Source: JAMORN01 sp027063545 [NCBI: bacterium] (lineage in GTDB: Bacteria; JAMORN01). From it: a DNA stretch of 9,995 bases. Of the stretch, positions 1-6,686 are shown in pieces. Position numbers and translations under genes: made by a program. The notes beneath the pieces were generated by a model, which worked only from the letters and a program-made list of their open reading frames with translations, made no database searches and was not told the DNA's origin. The stretch spans positions 1 to 9,995 of the forward strand of contig JAMORN010000088.1 in the NCBI GenBank assembly GCA_027063545.1, written 5' to 3'. Within the stretch, counting starts at the first letter, position 1. Each line of letters begins with the position of its first letter.

Positions 1-1
1 A

Positions 2-58
2 TCATCTATTGGATATATTCCTTATGATAAACCTCTTTTTGTAATTGATTTAAATTAA
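2..58 (+). CDS. C-terminal end of an upstream gene (partial)
   Basis: The frame starting at base 2 is open from the window edge and ends at TAA 56-58. It gives 18 residues reading SSIGYIPYDKPLFVIDLN. The other two plus frames give less protein-like text and stop at 27 and 44. The peptide is too short to assign a family. The call rests on the plausible residue mix, the stop lying just before a hairpin, and the same orientation as the next gene. Confidence 0.35.
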   Translation, partial: SSIGYIPYDKPLFVIDLN

Positions 59-61
59 AAT

Positions 62-90
62 AGGTGTTATTTTTATTATAAACGCCTTTT
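62..90 (+). terminator. weak hairpin with T-tract, possible terminator
   Basis: AGGTGTT (62-68) can pair with AACGCCT (81-87), giving 7 bp with one G-U pair and a 12-nt A/T loop. A short T run (87-90) follows. It lies between the end of the upstream gene at 58 and the serpin start at 104, so it could end the upstream transcript. The T-tract is only four bases and the stem is modest, so the call is tentative. Confidence 0.3.
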
Positions 91-103
91 CTAAGAGGGG
101 CAT

Positions 104-1342
104 ATGAATAAACTTAAACTTTTTAATATTTATTTTTTGTTATTTTTTACCCCAATTATCGGAGCTTGTAGTGTTTCCAAAACAATAAATGTAGAAACGA
201 TAAATACTAATGATTTATCTATAACCTCTCTCATAGATACCTCTTTATATGTAGATTTATCAAAAACTTACCAGAATGTAAGTTATAAAACATTTAAATT
301 AATATATGAAAATATATCTGATAAACAAGAAAATATTTTTATATCTCCTTTGAGTATTGAATATATATTAGGTATGCTTCTTAATGGAGCTACTAATGCT
401 ACAAAAGATTCTATTATGAACTTTTTAGAGATAGATTCAGTTATAGAGTTTAATAGCTATCTATATAATTTATATAAATCTATACCAAGTTCTAATGATT
501 TTTCTTTAAAAATTGCCAATTCTATTTGGATAAGACAGGAATTAGAGCCTATAAATAAGGCATTCTTTGATCTTATGGTTAACTATTACTTTGCACACTT
601 TGATATAATAACTGATGCTTCTACAATAAACGATTGGGTTAGAGAAGAGACTGAAAATAAAATTGATTCTATAATAACTGATAATGATCTTGAAAGTATA
701 GACCTTCTTCTTATCAATGCTATTTATTATAAAGCCAACTGGAATAGACCATTTGATCCTAATTATACTAGAAAAGATTACTTTTTCCTAGAAAACGGAG
801 ATACCTTAAGATGTTATTTCATGAACAACAAGAACAATTTTTTATATAAAGAAAATAATTTTTCTTATATTATGGCTCTTAAATATAAAGGTGTAGATGC
901 ATATATGTATGTAATTCTACCAAAAGAGAATTATAAAGTAGGTGATATTATTCCTTATTTAAGTGATACTCTTTTTTATGACTTAAAAAGTACTTATATA
1001 AATCTATATTTCCCAAAATTTTCATTCTATTTTGATAAAGATTTAAGTGAAGACTTTAAAAATAGTATATTAAACATTGTTTTTGATAAAAATAAAGCCT
1101 CTTTTGGCAATTTTACAGAAAGTGATTATAATTTTTATGTAAATAAAATAAAACATAAAAGCTATATAAAAGTTGGAGAAGAAGGAACAGAGGCTGCTGC
1201 TGTTACAAGTGCAGAGCTTATATTAACAAGTACTCCTATAAATGAAGATTATATTACTTTAAAATTAAATAAACCTTTTATTTTTATTATAAAATATAAA
1301 AAAACAAATCTATTTATAGGTATTTTAAATAAACCAAAATAA
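104..1342 (+). CDS. lipoprotein serpin (serine/cysteine protease inhibitor)
   Basis: This is a 412-residue serpin, a suicide inhibitor that traps a protease after cleavage of its reactive loop. The N-terminus is a lipoprotein signal: a hydrophobic stretch (9-19), then IGAC with Cys22 as the predicted lipidated residue, then a low-complexity linker to about 60. Core serpin landmarks follow: FISPLSI (79-85), NGATNAT (94-100), NAIYYKANW (205-213), PKFSFYFDKDL, and the C-terminal serpin signature LKLNKPFIFII (386-396). The hinge is of inhibitory type, E359-E-G-T-E-A-A-A-V367, with small residues at P12-P10. Counting P17 = Glu359 puts P1-P1' at Thr375-Ser376, but the loop beyond it looks several residues longer than in alpha-1-antitrypsin, so the scissile bond is uncertain. 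The start is supported by AAGAGGGG at 93-100. The permease gene begins 10 bp after the stop. Target protease and whether it faces the periplasm or the outside are unknown. Confidence 0.93.
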   Translation: MNKLKLFNIYFLLFFTPIIGACSVSKTINVETINTNDLSITSLIDTSLYVDLSKTYQNVSYKTFKLIYENISDKQENIFISPLSIEYILGMLLNGATNATKDSIMNFLEIDSVIEFNSYLYNLYKSIPSSNDFSLKIANSIWIRQELEPINKAFFDLMVNYYFAHFDIITDASTINDWVREETENKIDSIITDNDLESIDLLLINAIYYKANWNRPFDPNYTRKDYFFLENGDTLRCYFMNNKNNFLYKENNFSYIMALKYKGVDAYMYVILPKENYKVGDIIPYLSDTLFYDLKSTYINLYFPKFSFYFDKDLSEDFKNSILNIVFDKNKASFGNFTESDYNFYVNKIKHKSYIKVGEEGTEAAAVTSAELILTSTPINEDYITLKLNKPFIFIIKYKKTNLFIGILNKPK

Positions 1343-1352
1343 AGGAGTTTTT

Positions 1353-2636
1353 ATGATATCTTTAAAAAATATTGATCTAAAAGGAGAAATTATCGGAGGA
1401 ATAACTACATTTCTTTCTATGGCTTATATCATAATTGTTAATCCTAAGATTCTTGAAATTGCAGGTATTCCTTTTGAAGGAGCAATGATAGCTACTATTC
1501 TAACTGCCAGTATTTTCACTATCCTTATGGGCTTATATACTGATAGACCTTTTGCAATTGCTCCTTATATGGGAGAGAATGCCTTTATTGCCTATACTGT
1601 CGTAAAAGGTTTAGGATATTCTTGGCAAACAGCTCTTGGGGCCATATTTATAAGTGGAATTTTATTTGTATTAATAACACTATCTGGCATAAGAAAAAAA
1701 TTAGCAGAGGATATACCGCCTTCTCTAAAAATAGCATTTGCCGTTGGTATAGGACTATTTTTAACATTCATAGGTCTAAATGATATAGGTATTGTAAAAT
1801 TAGGTGTTGAAGGTGCTCCTGTTCACATAGGAAATTTAAGAGATATAAAAGTACTTCTCGGAATCTTTTCTTTCTTTTTAATGGTATTTTTACTAATTAA
1901 AAGAATAAAAGGTTTTATTTTAATAAGTATAATTACTACAACTATTTTAGCAATACTTTTTGGACTTATTCCAATTCCAAAAGATTTTATATCATTTAAT
2001 TTTGATCTTTCATCTACTTTTTTAAAACTTGATATAAAAGGTGCTTTAACATGGGGTTTTGTTTCTATTATATTAACAATATTTATTATGGATTTTGTTG
2101 ATACTATGGGAACCTTGATAGCTTTAGGATATCAAGCTAATTTGGTAGATGAAAAAGGAAATCTTCCAGAAATAGAAAAACCGATGCTTGTTGATGCCAT
2201 AGCAACCGTTTTTGGTGCCATTTTGGGGACAACTACTTCTGGTGTTTTTATAGAATCTGCAACAGGGATAAAAGAAGGAGCGAGAAAAGGTCTTTCAAGT
2301 ATTGTTGTTGGTTTTTTATTTTTAATTTCTATATTTTTTACACCTTTATATAAGATAGTTCCTAGTTTTAGTTATGGCCCGGCATTAGTAGTCGTAGGGA
2401 TGTTTATGTTTGAAAATATAAGACACTTTAAATTTTCTGATTACTCAGAGACTATTCCTAGCTTTATTACTATTATATTAATGAGTTTCACCTATAATAT
2501 AGGTATAGGTATGACAGCAGGGTTTTTAACATACATAATTATTAAATTGTTCTCTGGAAAAATAAGAGATATAACACCTACTATGTGGTTTTTAGGATTT
2601 TTATCTTTAATATTTTATGTATTTTATCCATATTAG
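1353..2636 (+). CDS. NCS2/AzgA-type purine (xanthine/hypoxanthine/guanine/adenine) permease
   Basis: This is a 427-residue polytopic inner-membrane carrier of the AzgA/PbuG branch of the NCS2 nucleobase permeases (COG2252 type), which import purine bases, probably with protons. TM1 carries TTFLSMAYIIIVNP (18-31). The TM3 substrate motif is APYMGENAFIAYT (70-82). TM8 carries DFVDTMGT (247-254) and TM10 carries TTTSGVFIESATGIKEGARKG (from 293). These match the family motifs at the expected spacing, and the length is typical. In the TM3 motif the usual GLNA is GENA here. Which purine is carried cannot be read from sequence. A clear AAAGGAG lies at 1341-1347, 5 bp before ATG. The gene follows the serpin by 10 bp and is probably cotranscribed with it. 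No PRPP-synthesis or purine-salvage enzyme is nearby to narrow the substrate. Confidence 0.9.
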   Translation: MISLKNIDLKGEIIGGITTFLSMAYIIIVNPKILEIAGIPFEGAMIATILTASIFTILMGLYTDRPFAIAPYMGENAFIAYTVVKGLGYSWQTALGAIFISGILFVLITLSGIRKKLAEDIPPSLKIAFAVGIGLFLTFIGLNDIGIVKLGVEGAPVHIGNLRDIKVLLGIFSFFLMVFLLIKRIKGFILISIITTTILAILFGLIPIPKDFISFNFDLSSTFLKLDIKGALTWGFVSIILTIFIMDFVDTMGTLIALGYQANLVDEKGNLPEIEKPMLVDAIATVFGAILGTTTSGVFIESATGIKEGARKGLSSIVVGFLFLISIFFTPLYKIVPSFSYGPALVVVGMFMFENIRHFKFSDYSETIPSFITIILMSFTYNIGIGMTAGFLTYIIIKLFSGKIRDITPTMWFLGFLSLIFYVFYPY

Positions 2637-2645
2637 ATTATTATA

Positions 2646-2838
2646 TTAGTACTTTGATTTATACCTTTTAGAATAAAAAGTAATATAGAAATAGTTGATA
2701 TTTTCTATAAAAATTCCTATAAATAGAAATAAAACTCCTGAGATAAACATAAAAAAGTTTTTGTCTTTTTTCCATAATATGCTAATATCGAACCCCATAT
2801 AGAATCTAAAAAATTATGAAAATTTTCAAATCATTCAT
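2646..2838 (-). pseudogene. possible decayed small two-helix membrane protein gene
   Basis: An ATG at 2838-2836, preceded by AAGGA on the minus strand (TAAGGAATAATT-ATG), reads MNDLKIFIIF and then stops at TAG. The run of six T on this strand (2808-2813) sits at the break. In the next frame, FLDSIWGSILAYYGKK follows up to a run of six A (2766-2771). In the third frame come DKNFFMFISGVLFLFIGIF and a basic, Tyr-rich tail ending at TAA 2648-2646. Adding one base at each six-base homopolymer restores a 64-residue reading frame with two hydrophobic segments. The restored length is a whole number of codons. Alternatively, only a 50-residue ORF from ATG 2798 (stop 2646) is expressed, though it lacks a visible ribosome binding site, or the whole stretch is noncoding. 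No family recognised. Confidence 0.3.
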
Positions 2839-2842
2839 AATT
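2812..2842. repeat. 9-bp perfect inverted repeat upstream of ilvE
   Basis: AATTATGAA (2812-2820) and TTCATAATT (2834-2842) are exact reverse complements separated by 13 bp. A second palindrome, GAAAATTTTC (2818-2827), sits at the left arm. It lies about 80 bp before the ilvE start and upstream of the likely -10 box. It could be an operator, or a weak hairpin ending the permease transcript, although no good T-run follows. In DNA this A+T-rich, chance is also a serious explanation. Confidence 0.35.
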
Positions 2843-2882
2843 ATTCCTTATTATTGATATAAAATAATTTATTTTTTATTTA

Positions 2883-2888
2883 TATAAT
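2883..2888 (+). promoter_or_regulatory. likely -10 box for ilvE
   Basis: TATAAT at 2883-2888 is an exact sigma-70-type -10 hexamer, 33 bp before the ilvE ATG, giving a leader of about 26 nt. A TTGATA at 2854-2859 lies 23 bp upstream, too far for a normal -35 spacing. The correctly spaced hexamer (2860-2865, TAAAAT) is poor. In DNA this A+T-rich, TATAAT is common, so support comes mainly from its position in the only sizeable plus-strand gap. Confidence 0.35.
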
Positions 2889-2920
2889 GACATTATTTTT
2901 TATAAAAAAGGAGATTAAAT

Positions 2921-3991
2921 ATGGAGCTTAAAATAAATTTAAAAAAAGAAAGACAAAATACAGAAATTAATCCTGAAAAGCTTGATTTTGGTAGGATATT
3001 TACAGATCATATGTTTGAAATGTATTATACTCCAGAAAAAGGTTGGCATAACGCTCAAATTGTTCCTTTTCATAATTTTGATCTTTCTCCAGCTACTATG
3101 GTTTTTCACTATGCCCAATCTGTCTTTGAAGGATTAAAAGCCTACAAATATAAAGGTAAATATATAGCTTTAATGAGACCAGAGGAAAATTTTAAAAGGT
3201 TAAATAGATCTGCAAGGCGTCTTGTTATTCCAGAAATAGATGAAGAATTTGTTTTAAATGCTTTAATCGAACTTTTAAAAATAGAAAAAAATTGGATCCC
3301 TGATAAAAAAGGATACGCTTTATATATAAGACCAACAATTATAGGAACAGATCCTGTTATAAGACTAAAGCCTTCTGAAAATTATCTCTTCTATATAATC
3401 CTTTCTCCTGTTGGTCCATACTATAAAAATGGCTTTAAACCTGCAAAAATTTTAGTAGAAACTGAATATGTTAGATCTGTTAGAGGGCAAACTGGTGATA
3501 CAAAAGCAAGTGCTAATTATGGAATAAGTTTAATCGCAGGAAAAAAGGCTACAGAACTTGGTTATGATCAAGCTTTATGGCTTGATGCTATTGAAAGAAG
3601 ATATATAGAAGAAGTTGGATCCATGAATATCTTCTTTGTTATTGATGGTAAAATTGTAACTCCAAAACTTAGAGGATCAATACTACCCGGAATAACAAGA
3701 GATTCTATTATAAAACTTGCTAAACATCTTGGATATGAAGTAGAAGAAAGAGATATTACAATCGATGAGGTAATTGAAGGTATAGAAAAAGGAAAAGTCA
3801 CAGAGTGTTTTGGTACAGGAACCGCTGCTGTTATATCTCCTGTAGGAGTATTAGGTTATAAAGGGAAGAACTATATTATAGGAAATGGTGAAATAGGGCC
3901 TATTTCAAAAAGACTTTTTGATGAATACACTGGTATTCAGTATGGAGAAAAAGAGGACGTTTTTGGTTGGTTAAAAATAATTGAGTATTAA
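2921..3991 (+). CDS. ilvE: branched-chain amino acid aminotransferase (class IV PLP enzyme)
   Basis: This 356-residue cytosolic fold-type IV aminotransferase exchanges amino groups between Leu/Ile/Val and 2-oxoglutarate, the last step of branched-chain synthesis or first of breakdown. Length and motifs match the longer, eukaryote-like BCAT subgroup. These are FHYAQSVFEGLKAY near the N-terminus, RPTIIGTDP, GDTKASANYG with the PLP-binding Lys195, EEVGSMNIFFV (230-240) for cofactor contact, GSILPGITRDSI, and FGTGTAA (297-303), which holds the PLP phosphate. None of these motifs is missing. The start is fixed by AAGGAG (2908-2913) at good spacing. The next gene starts 2 bp after the stop. No ilv or leu biosynthesis gene is nearby, so the direction of use is open. 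A role in transaminating 4-methylthio-2-oxobutyrate to methionine, known for some BCATs, is possible but inferred. Confidence 0.95.
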   Translation: MELKINLKKERQNTEINPEKLDFGRIFTDHMFEMYYTPEKGWHNAQIVPFHNFDLSPATMVFHYAQSVFEGLKAYKYKGKYIALMRPEENFKRLNRSARRLVIPEIDEEFVLNALIELLKIEKNWIPDKKGYALYIRPTIIGTDPVIRLKPSENYLFYIILSPVGPYYKNGFKPAKILVETEYVRSVRGQTGDTKASANYGISLIAGKKATELGYDQALWLDAIERRYIEEVGSMNIFFVIDGKIVTPKLRGSILPGITRDSIIKLAKHLGYEVEERDITIDEVIEGIEKGKVTECFGTGTAAVISPVGVLGYKGKNYIIGNGEIGPISKRLFDEYTGIQYGEKEDVFGWLKIIEY

Positions 3992-3993
3992 AA

Positions 3994-4788
3994 ATGGATT
4001 TTAAATTTTCTCATTATATTACTATAACAACTGATTTTGGTTATAAAGATTCATTTGTTGGAATAGTTAAAGGTGTTATATTAAAACATAATCCCTACGC
4101 AACTATTATTGATATAACCCATGATATATCTCCTCAAAATATAATAGAGGGTGCTATTTCTATATTTACACTAAAAGACAGCTTTCCTCCAAATACTATT
4201 CATCTTGTTATTATAGATCCAACTGTTGGAAGTTCTAGGGATATAATTCTTGTAAAAAATGGGAAATATTGGTTTGTATTACCGGATAATGGTTTAATCT
4301 CTTTTATATATTTTTTTGATAAAAAAGAAAATTTCTCTGTTTATAATATTGATTTAAAAGAAAAAAATAATATATCATATACATTTCATGGTAGAGATGT
4401 TTTTGCTCCTATTGTGGGGTTTTTATCTGCTAATAAATTGGAAAAATTGATTGTTGAGAAAAAAGAAAATTTTTCTCTACTGAATATAAATTATCCAAAA
4501 AAAGAAAAAAAATTTATAGAAGGCGAGATTATATATATAGATCATTTTGGTAATGCCTTTTTAAATATAAGAAAAGAAAATTTAAATGATATAGAGTTAA
4601 AAAATTTAAAGTGTATCTATGGAGAAAACATTATAAATTTTTATGAAAGTTATTATTTGGTTAATAAAGGAGAACCTCTTCTTTTATTAAATTCTTTTGA
4701 TTTTTTAGAATTAGCTATAAATAATGGAAATTTTTCCAAAGAATATAATGCACAAATAGGTGATAAAGTTATAATTGAGTTGAAATAA
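3994..4788 (+). CDS. SAM hydroxide adenosyltransferase (DUF62 family)
   Basis: This 264-residue cytosolic enzyme belongs to the DUF62 family, which splits S-adenosylmethionine with water/hydroxide to adenosine and methionine and is related to SAM chlorinase and fluorinase. Family motifs are TTDFGYKDSFVG (12-23), IDPTVGSSR with Asp75 and Arg82, and FHGRDVFAP with His132. The Asp-Arg-His set is the one reported as catalytic in hydroxide-using members, which argues against a halogenase. The C-terminal barrel carries IYIDHFGNAFLNI. Length is typical. Only 2 bp separate it from ilvE and no strong binding site is visible (TTGAG lies inside the ilvE end), so translation is probably coupled. Its last 20 bp overlap the convergent glycosyltransferase gene. 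Confidence 0.9.
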   Translation: MDFKFSHYITITTDFGYKDSFVGIVKGVILKHNPYATIIDITHDISPQNIIEGAISIFTLKDSFPPNTIHLVIIDPTVGSSRDIILVKNGKYWFVLPDNGLISFIYFFDKKENFSVYNIDLKEKNNISYTFHGRDVFAPIVGFLSANKLEKLIVEKKENFSLLNINYPKKEKKFIEGEIIYIDHFGNAFLNIRKENLNDIELKNLKCIYGENIINFYESYYLVNKGEPLLLLNSFDFLELAINNGNFSKEYNAQIGDKVIIELK

Positions 4789-5812
4789 TTCTAATTATAT
4801 ATTCTGCCCTCTTTGTTATTGTATGATCTGATGCTGTTCTTCGTGCGGCTCTCTGTCCTAAAGTAATTCTATAACCTTCATCTTGTAATAATAACTTTAT
4901 TTTTGAGTATAAGTCTTCTTTAGAGCTATAAAGTAATATTTCTTCATTCTCTTTAAAATTATCAATAATTGAACTATCTTTAAAATACCCTATAATAGCA
5001 ACGCCACAGGCTGCTGCTGTAAATAATCGAGGATTTATCCATGGTTTGGAATAACTATTTTTTAAAATATCTTGAGGTAAACTTAAAAATATCTTTGTTG
5101 AATTTAAAATTCTGTTTAAATTTTCATACGTTAACTTTTCTTCATGAATATTAAAAAATTCATTACTATATTTTTTTAAAGCCTCCCAACCATTACCCCA
5201 AATGTCTACCTTTATCTCATTTTCTGATAGAAATCTTATTACCTCTAATCTATAATCTGAAAAAGCTCCTATAAAAATTACATTATAAATCGCTTCTTTT
5301 TTTGTTGGAAAAAACTTTGATATATCAACACCAGGATATAATTTAAAATTTTTTATACCCTCTATAACCTTCTCCTCCCTTATAGAAAATATTCCATCAA
5401 TCTTATCCCTATAATAAGCAAAATCAAAATTATTTTCCTTAAAAAATGATGTTAAATAAATTGTATTCTTTACACCTATCCTATGGCCTATATCTAATGT
5501 TTTTTTATTGTAAAAAGAATTAGATAAAGAAAAAAATAAGTCAGGCTCAAAATTCAAATATTCATACATAAAATCTTTATTATAAAATTGTGCTAAAAGT
5601 TTATAATCTTCTTTTTTATTTTTTAATATAGAAGAATATTTTTTTAGTATAAAAGTATCATCAAATAAGTATACTTCTAATCCTAATGATTTAAAACCAT
5701 ATGCAAAATCTAAAGATATATCCCTTGCTAATCCTTCAAAAGGTACTGAAATAAAAACTTTTTTTATATTAAATGAATGATTTCTCTTATTTAAAATTAC
5801 AACCTCTTCCAT
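4769..5812 (-). CDS. CgeB-like glycosyltransferase (GT-B, group 1)
   Basis: This is a 347-residue predicted cytosolic GT-B glycosyltransferase resembling the CgeB/Glyco_trans_1_2 group. The N-terminal half is a Rossmann-like domain: VFISVPFEGLARDISLDFAYGFKSLGLEVY, then FEPDLFFSLS. The C-terminal half opens at VIFIGAFSDYR (178-188), followed by VDIWGNGWEAL. It carries the family's nucleotide-sugar site NPRLFTAAACG (260-270) and then a helical tail with SSKEDLYSKIKLLL and RTASDHTITKRAEYII. Donor and acceptor cannot be read from sequence. Surface polysaccharide, protein or lipid glycosylation are all possible. The start is supported by TAGGAA about 8 bp upstream on this strand. It is the last gene of the leftward operon, 10 bp after the Mth938-like gene, and its end overlaps the DUF62 gene tail to tail. 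Confidence 0.8.
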   Translation of the reverse strand: MEEVVILNKRNHSFNIKKVFISVPFEGLARDISLDFAYGFKSLGLEVYLFDDTFILKKYSSILKNKKEDYKLLAQFYNKDFMYEYLNFEPDLFFSLSNSFYNKKTLDIGHRIGVKNTIYLTSFFKENNFDFAYYRDKIDGIFSIREEKVIEGIKNFKLYPGVDISKFFPTKKEAIYNVIFIGAFSDYRLEVIRFLSENEIKVDIWGNGWEALKKYSNEFFNIHEEKLTYENLNRILNSTKIFLSLPQDILKNSYSKPWINPRLFTAAACGVAIIGYFKDSSIIDNFKENEEILLYSSKEDLYSKIKLLLQDEGYRITLGQRAARRTASDHTITKRAEYIIRIISTQL

Positions 5813-5822
5813 AACTTAATTC

Positions 5823-6281
5823 CTAATAAGCAATTCCTTCCATTGGTTTTGCTGTAGACATAAGGGCCATAATTTTTTTCTTTTGTTTTTTCAACTCATT
5901 ATATTTTTTTGCCATCTCATCGGTTGGCCCATAATAAACTGGAATATTCCATGATGAGAAGAATTCAATTAACTTTTCATCTATAGGTAATAACATTTCT
6001 TTATTTAATCCTTGCCCTATAATTACAACTTCCGGTCTATCTTTTCCTCCTCCTAATCTATCTATTGTTGCATCTATCATATTCTGAGATAATTCTATTT
6101 TTTTATAACTCTTTGACTGAATTAAAAATTTCCCTGTTGGTAATATCAAAATATCCATATTTAAGATAGGAACCCCCGAATAAATAATAAGCCCTGGTTT
6201 TACTATGCTTATATAACCTATAGGATTTTTATATAGCCATATACCCAATAAGATAATTAATATAATAATAAATTTTTTCAT
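5823..6281 (-). CDS. membrane-anchored Mth938-like domain protein
   Basis: This is a 152-residue protein: an N-terminal hydrophobic helix (3-16, FIIILIILLGIWLY) followed by one Mth938/DUF498-like domain, the fold also found in mitochondrial NDUFAF3. Domain marks are MDILILPTGKF (42-52), PEVVIIGQGLN (83-93), IPVYYGPTDEMAKKYNEL (113-130) and the closing KKKIMALMSTA. The family has no proven chemistry, so no function is assigned. The helix lacks a clear cleavage site and is probably an anchor, with the domain either in the cytosol or outside. ATG 6281 is preferred over an in-frame GTG at 6287: AAGGAG is 8 bp from the ATG but only 2 bp from the GTG. The GTG alternative would give 154 residues and a 4-bp overlap with the preceding gene. 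With the ATG, the gap is 2 bp. Confidence 0.75.
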   Translation of the reverse strand: MKKFIIILIILLGIWLYKNPIGYISIVKPGLIIYSGVPILNMDILILPTGKFLIQSKSYKKIELSQNMIDATIDRLGGGKDRPEVVIIGQGLNKEMLLPIDEKLIEFFSSWNIPVYYGPTDEMAKKYNELKKQKKKIMALMSTAKPMEGIAY

Positions 6282-6283
6282 TT

Positions 6284-6679
6284 TCACCTCTCCTTATTTT
6301 GTTTTTCTTCTTCTATTTTAAAATAGTAATATTCAATACTATCTCTTAATCTTAATATACTATCTGGTAAAAAATTGTCAAGTTTTATTAAAAGATTCAT
6401 AAAACTTGAAGAATCAAGCTCCTTTTTAGATAGAATACCTAAAATACTATCTATTTGTTTTAAATCCTCTCCCTTTATTACATTTTTATCAATACCCAAT
6501 AAAAAAGCATTTATTCGCTTCTCTATTTCTTTTGGCGGCACTTCTTTTGGTTTATTTACCAAAACATCATAAGCTATCTTTATAACTGCAGATTTGTATA
6601 TTCTCTTTAAACTAAATAAAAAACCTATTATTGTTGCTAAAAGAAATATTATAATTAAAGATATTATCAATTTTTTCAT
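6284..6679 (-). CDS. hypothetical protein with one N-terminal membrane helix
   Basis: This is a 131-residue protein of unrecognised family. Residues 4-22 (LIISLIIIFLLATIIGFLF) form one membrane helix. The rest is charged and predicted mostly helical, from KRIYKSAVIKIAYDVLV through PPKEIEKRINAFLLGIDK to LRLRDSIEYYYFKIEEEKQ. No Cys, no catalytic-looking motif and no signal cleavage site stand out. Its plan, one anchor followed by a small soluble domain, is the same as that of the next gene in the operon. It starts 7 bp after the stop of the small two-helix gene, with no clear ribosome binding site, so coupling is likely. It is followed 2 bp later by the Mth938-like gene. Function is unknown. 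Position suggests a shared membrane complex or process, which is inference. Confidence 0.7.
   Translation of the reverse strand: MKKLIISLIIIFLLATIIGFLFSLKRIYKSAVIKIAYDVLVNKPKEVPPKEIEKRINAFLLGIDKNVIKGEDLKQIDSILGILSKKELDSSSFMNLLIKLDNFLPDSILRLRDSIEYYYFKIEEEKQNKER
6285..6295 (-). promoter_or_regulatory. ribosome binding site deciding the start of the Mth938-like gene
   Basis: On the minus strand AAGGAGAGGTG runs from 6295 to 6285, holding two overlapping Shine-Dalgarno cores (AAGGAG and GAGGTG). It overlaps the last codons and stop (TGA 6286-6284) of the preceding gene. Spacing fits ATG 6281 well and GTG 6287 poorly. Confidence 0.65.
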
Positions 6680-6686
6680 ATATTTT

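Noticed and set aside
2765-2771. Programmed -1 frameshift at A AAA AAG
   Set aside because: The heptamer is exact, but the incoming frame has no start codon after its upstream TGA (2833-2831), so programmed shifting alone cannot give a product. Two homopolymer losses explain the pattern better.
2854-2888. TTGATA plus TATAAT as a complete sigma-70 promoter for ilvE
   Set aside because: The spacing is 23 bp, well outside the usual 16-18. Only the -10 is kept as a tentative feature.
3568-3801. 77-residue minus-strand open frame inside ilvE
   Set aside because: It lies wholly antisense to well-supported ilvE motifs, is Ser/Ile-rich as expected of complement text, and has no ribosome binding site or family resemblance.
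3994-4788. SAM fluorinase/chlorinase
   Set aside because: The Asp75-Arg82-His132 set matches hydroxide-using DUF62 members, and no halometabolite genes are nearby.
6375-6572. 65-residue plus-strand open frame opposite the 131-aa protein
   Set aside because: It is antisense to a gene that fits the operon by strand and spacing. Its composition looks like a shadow of the helical coding strand.
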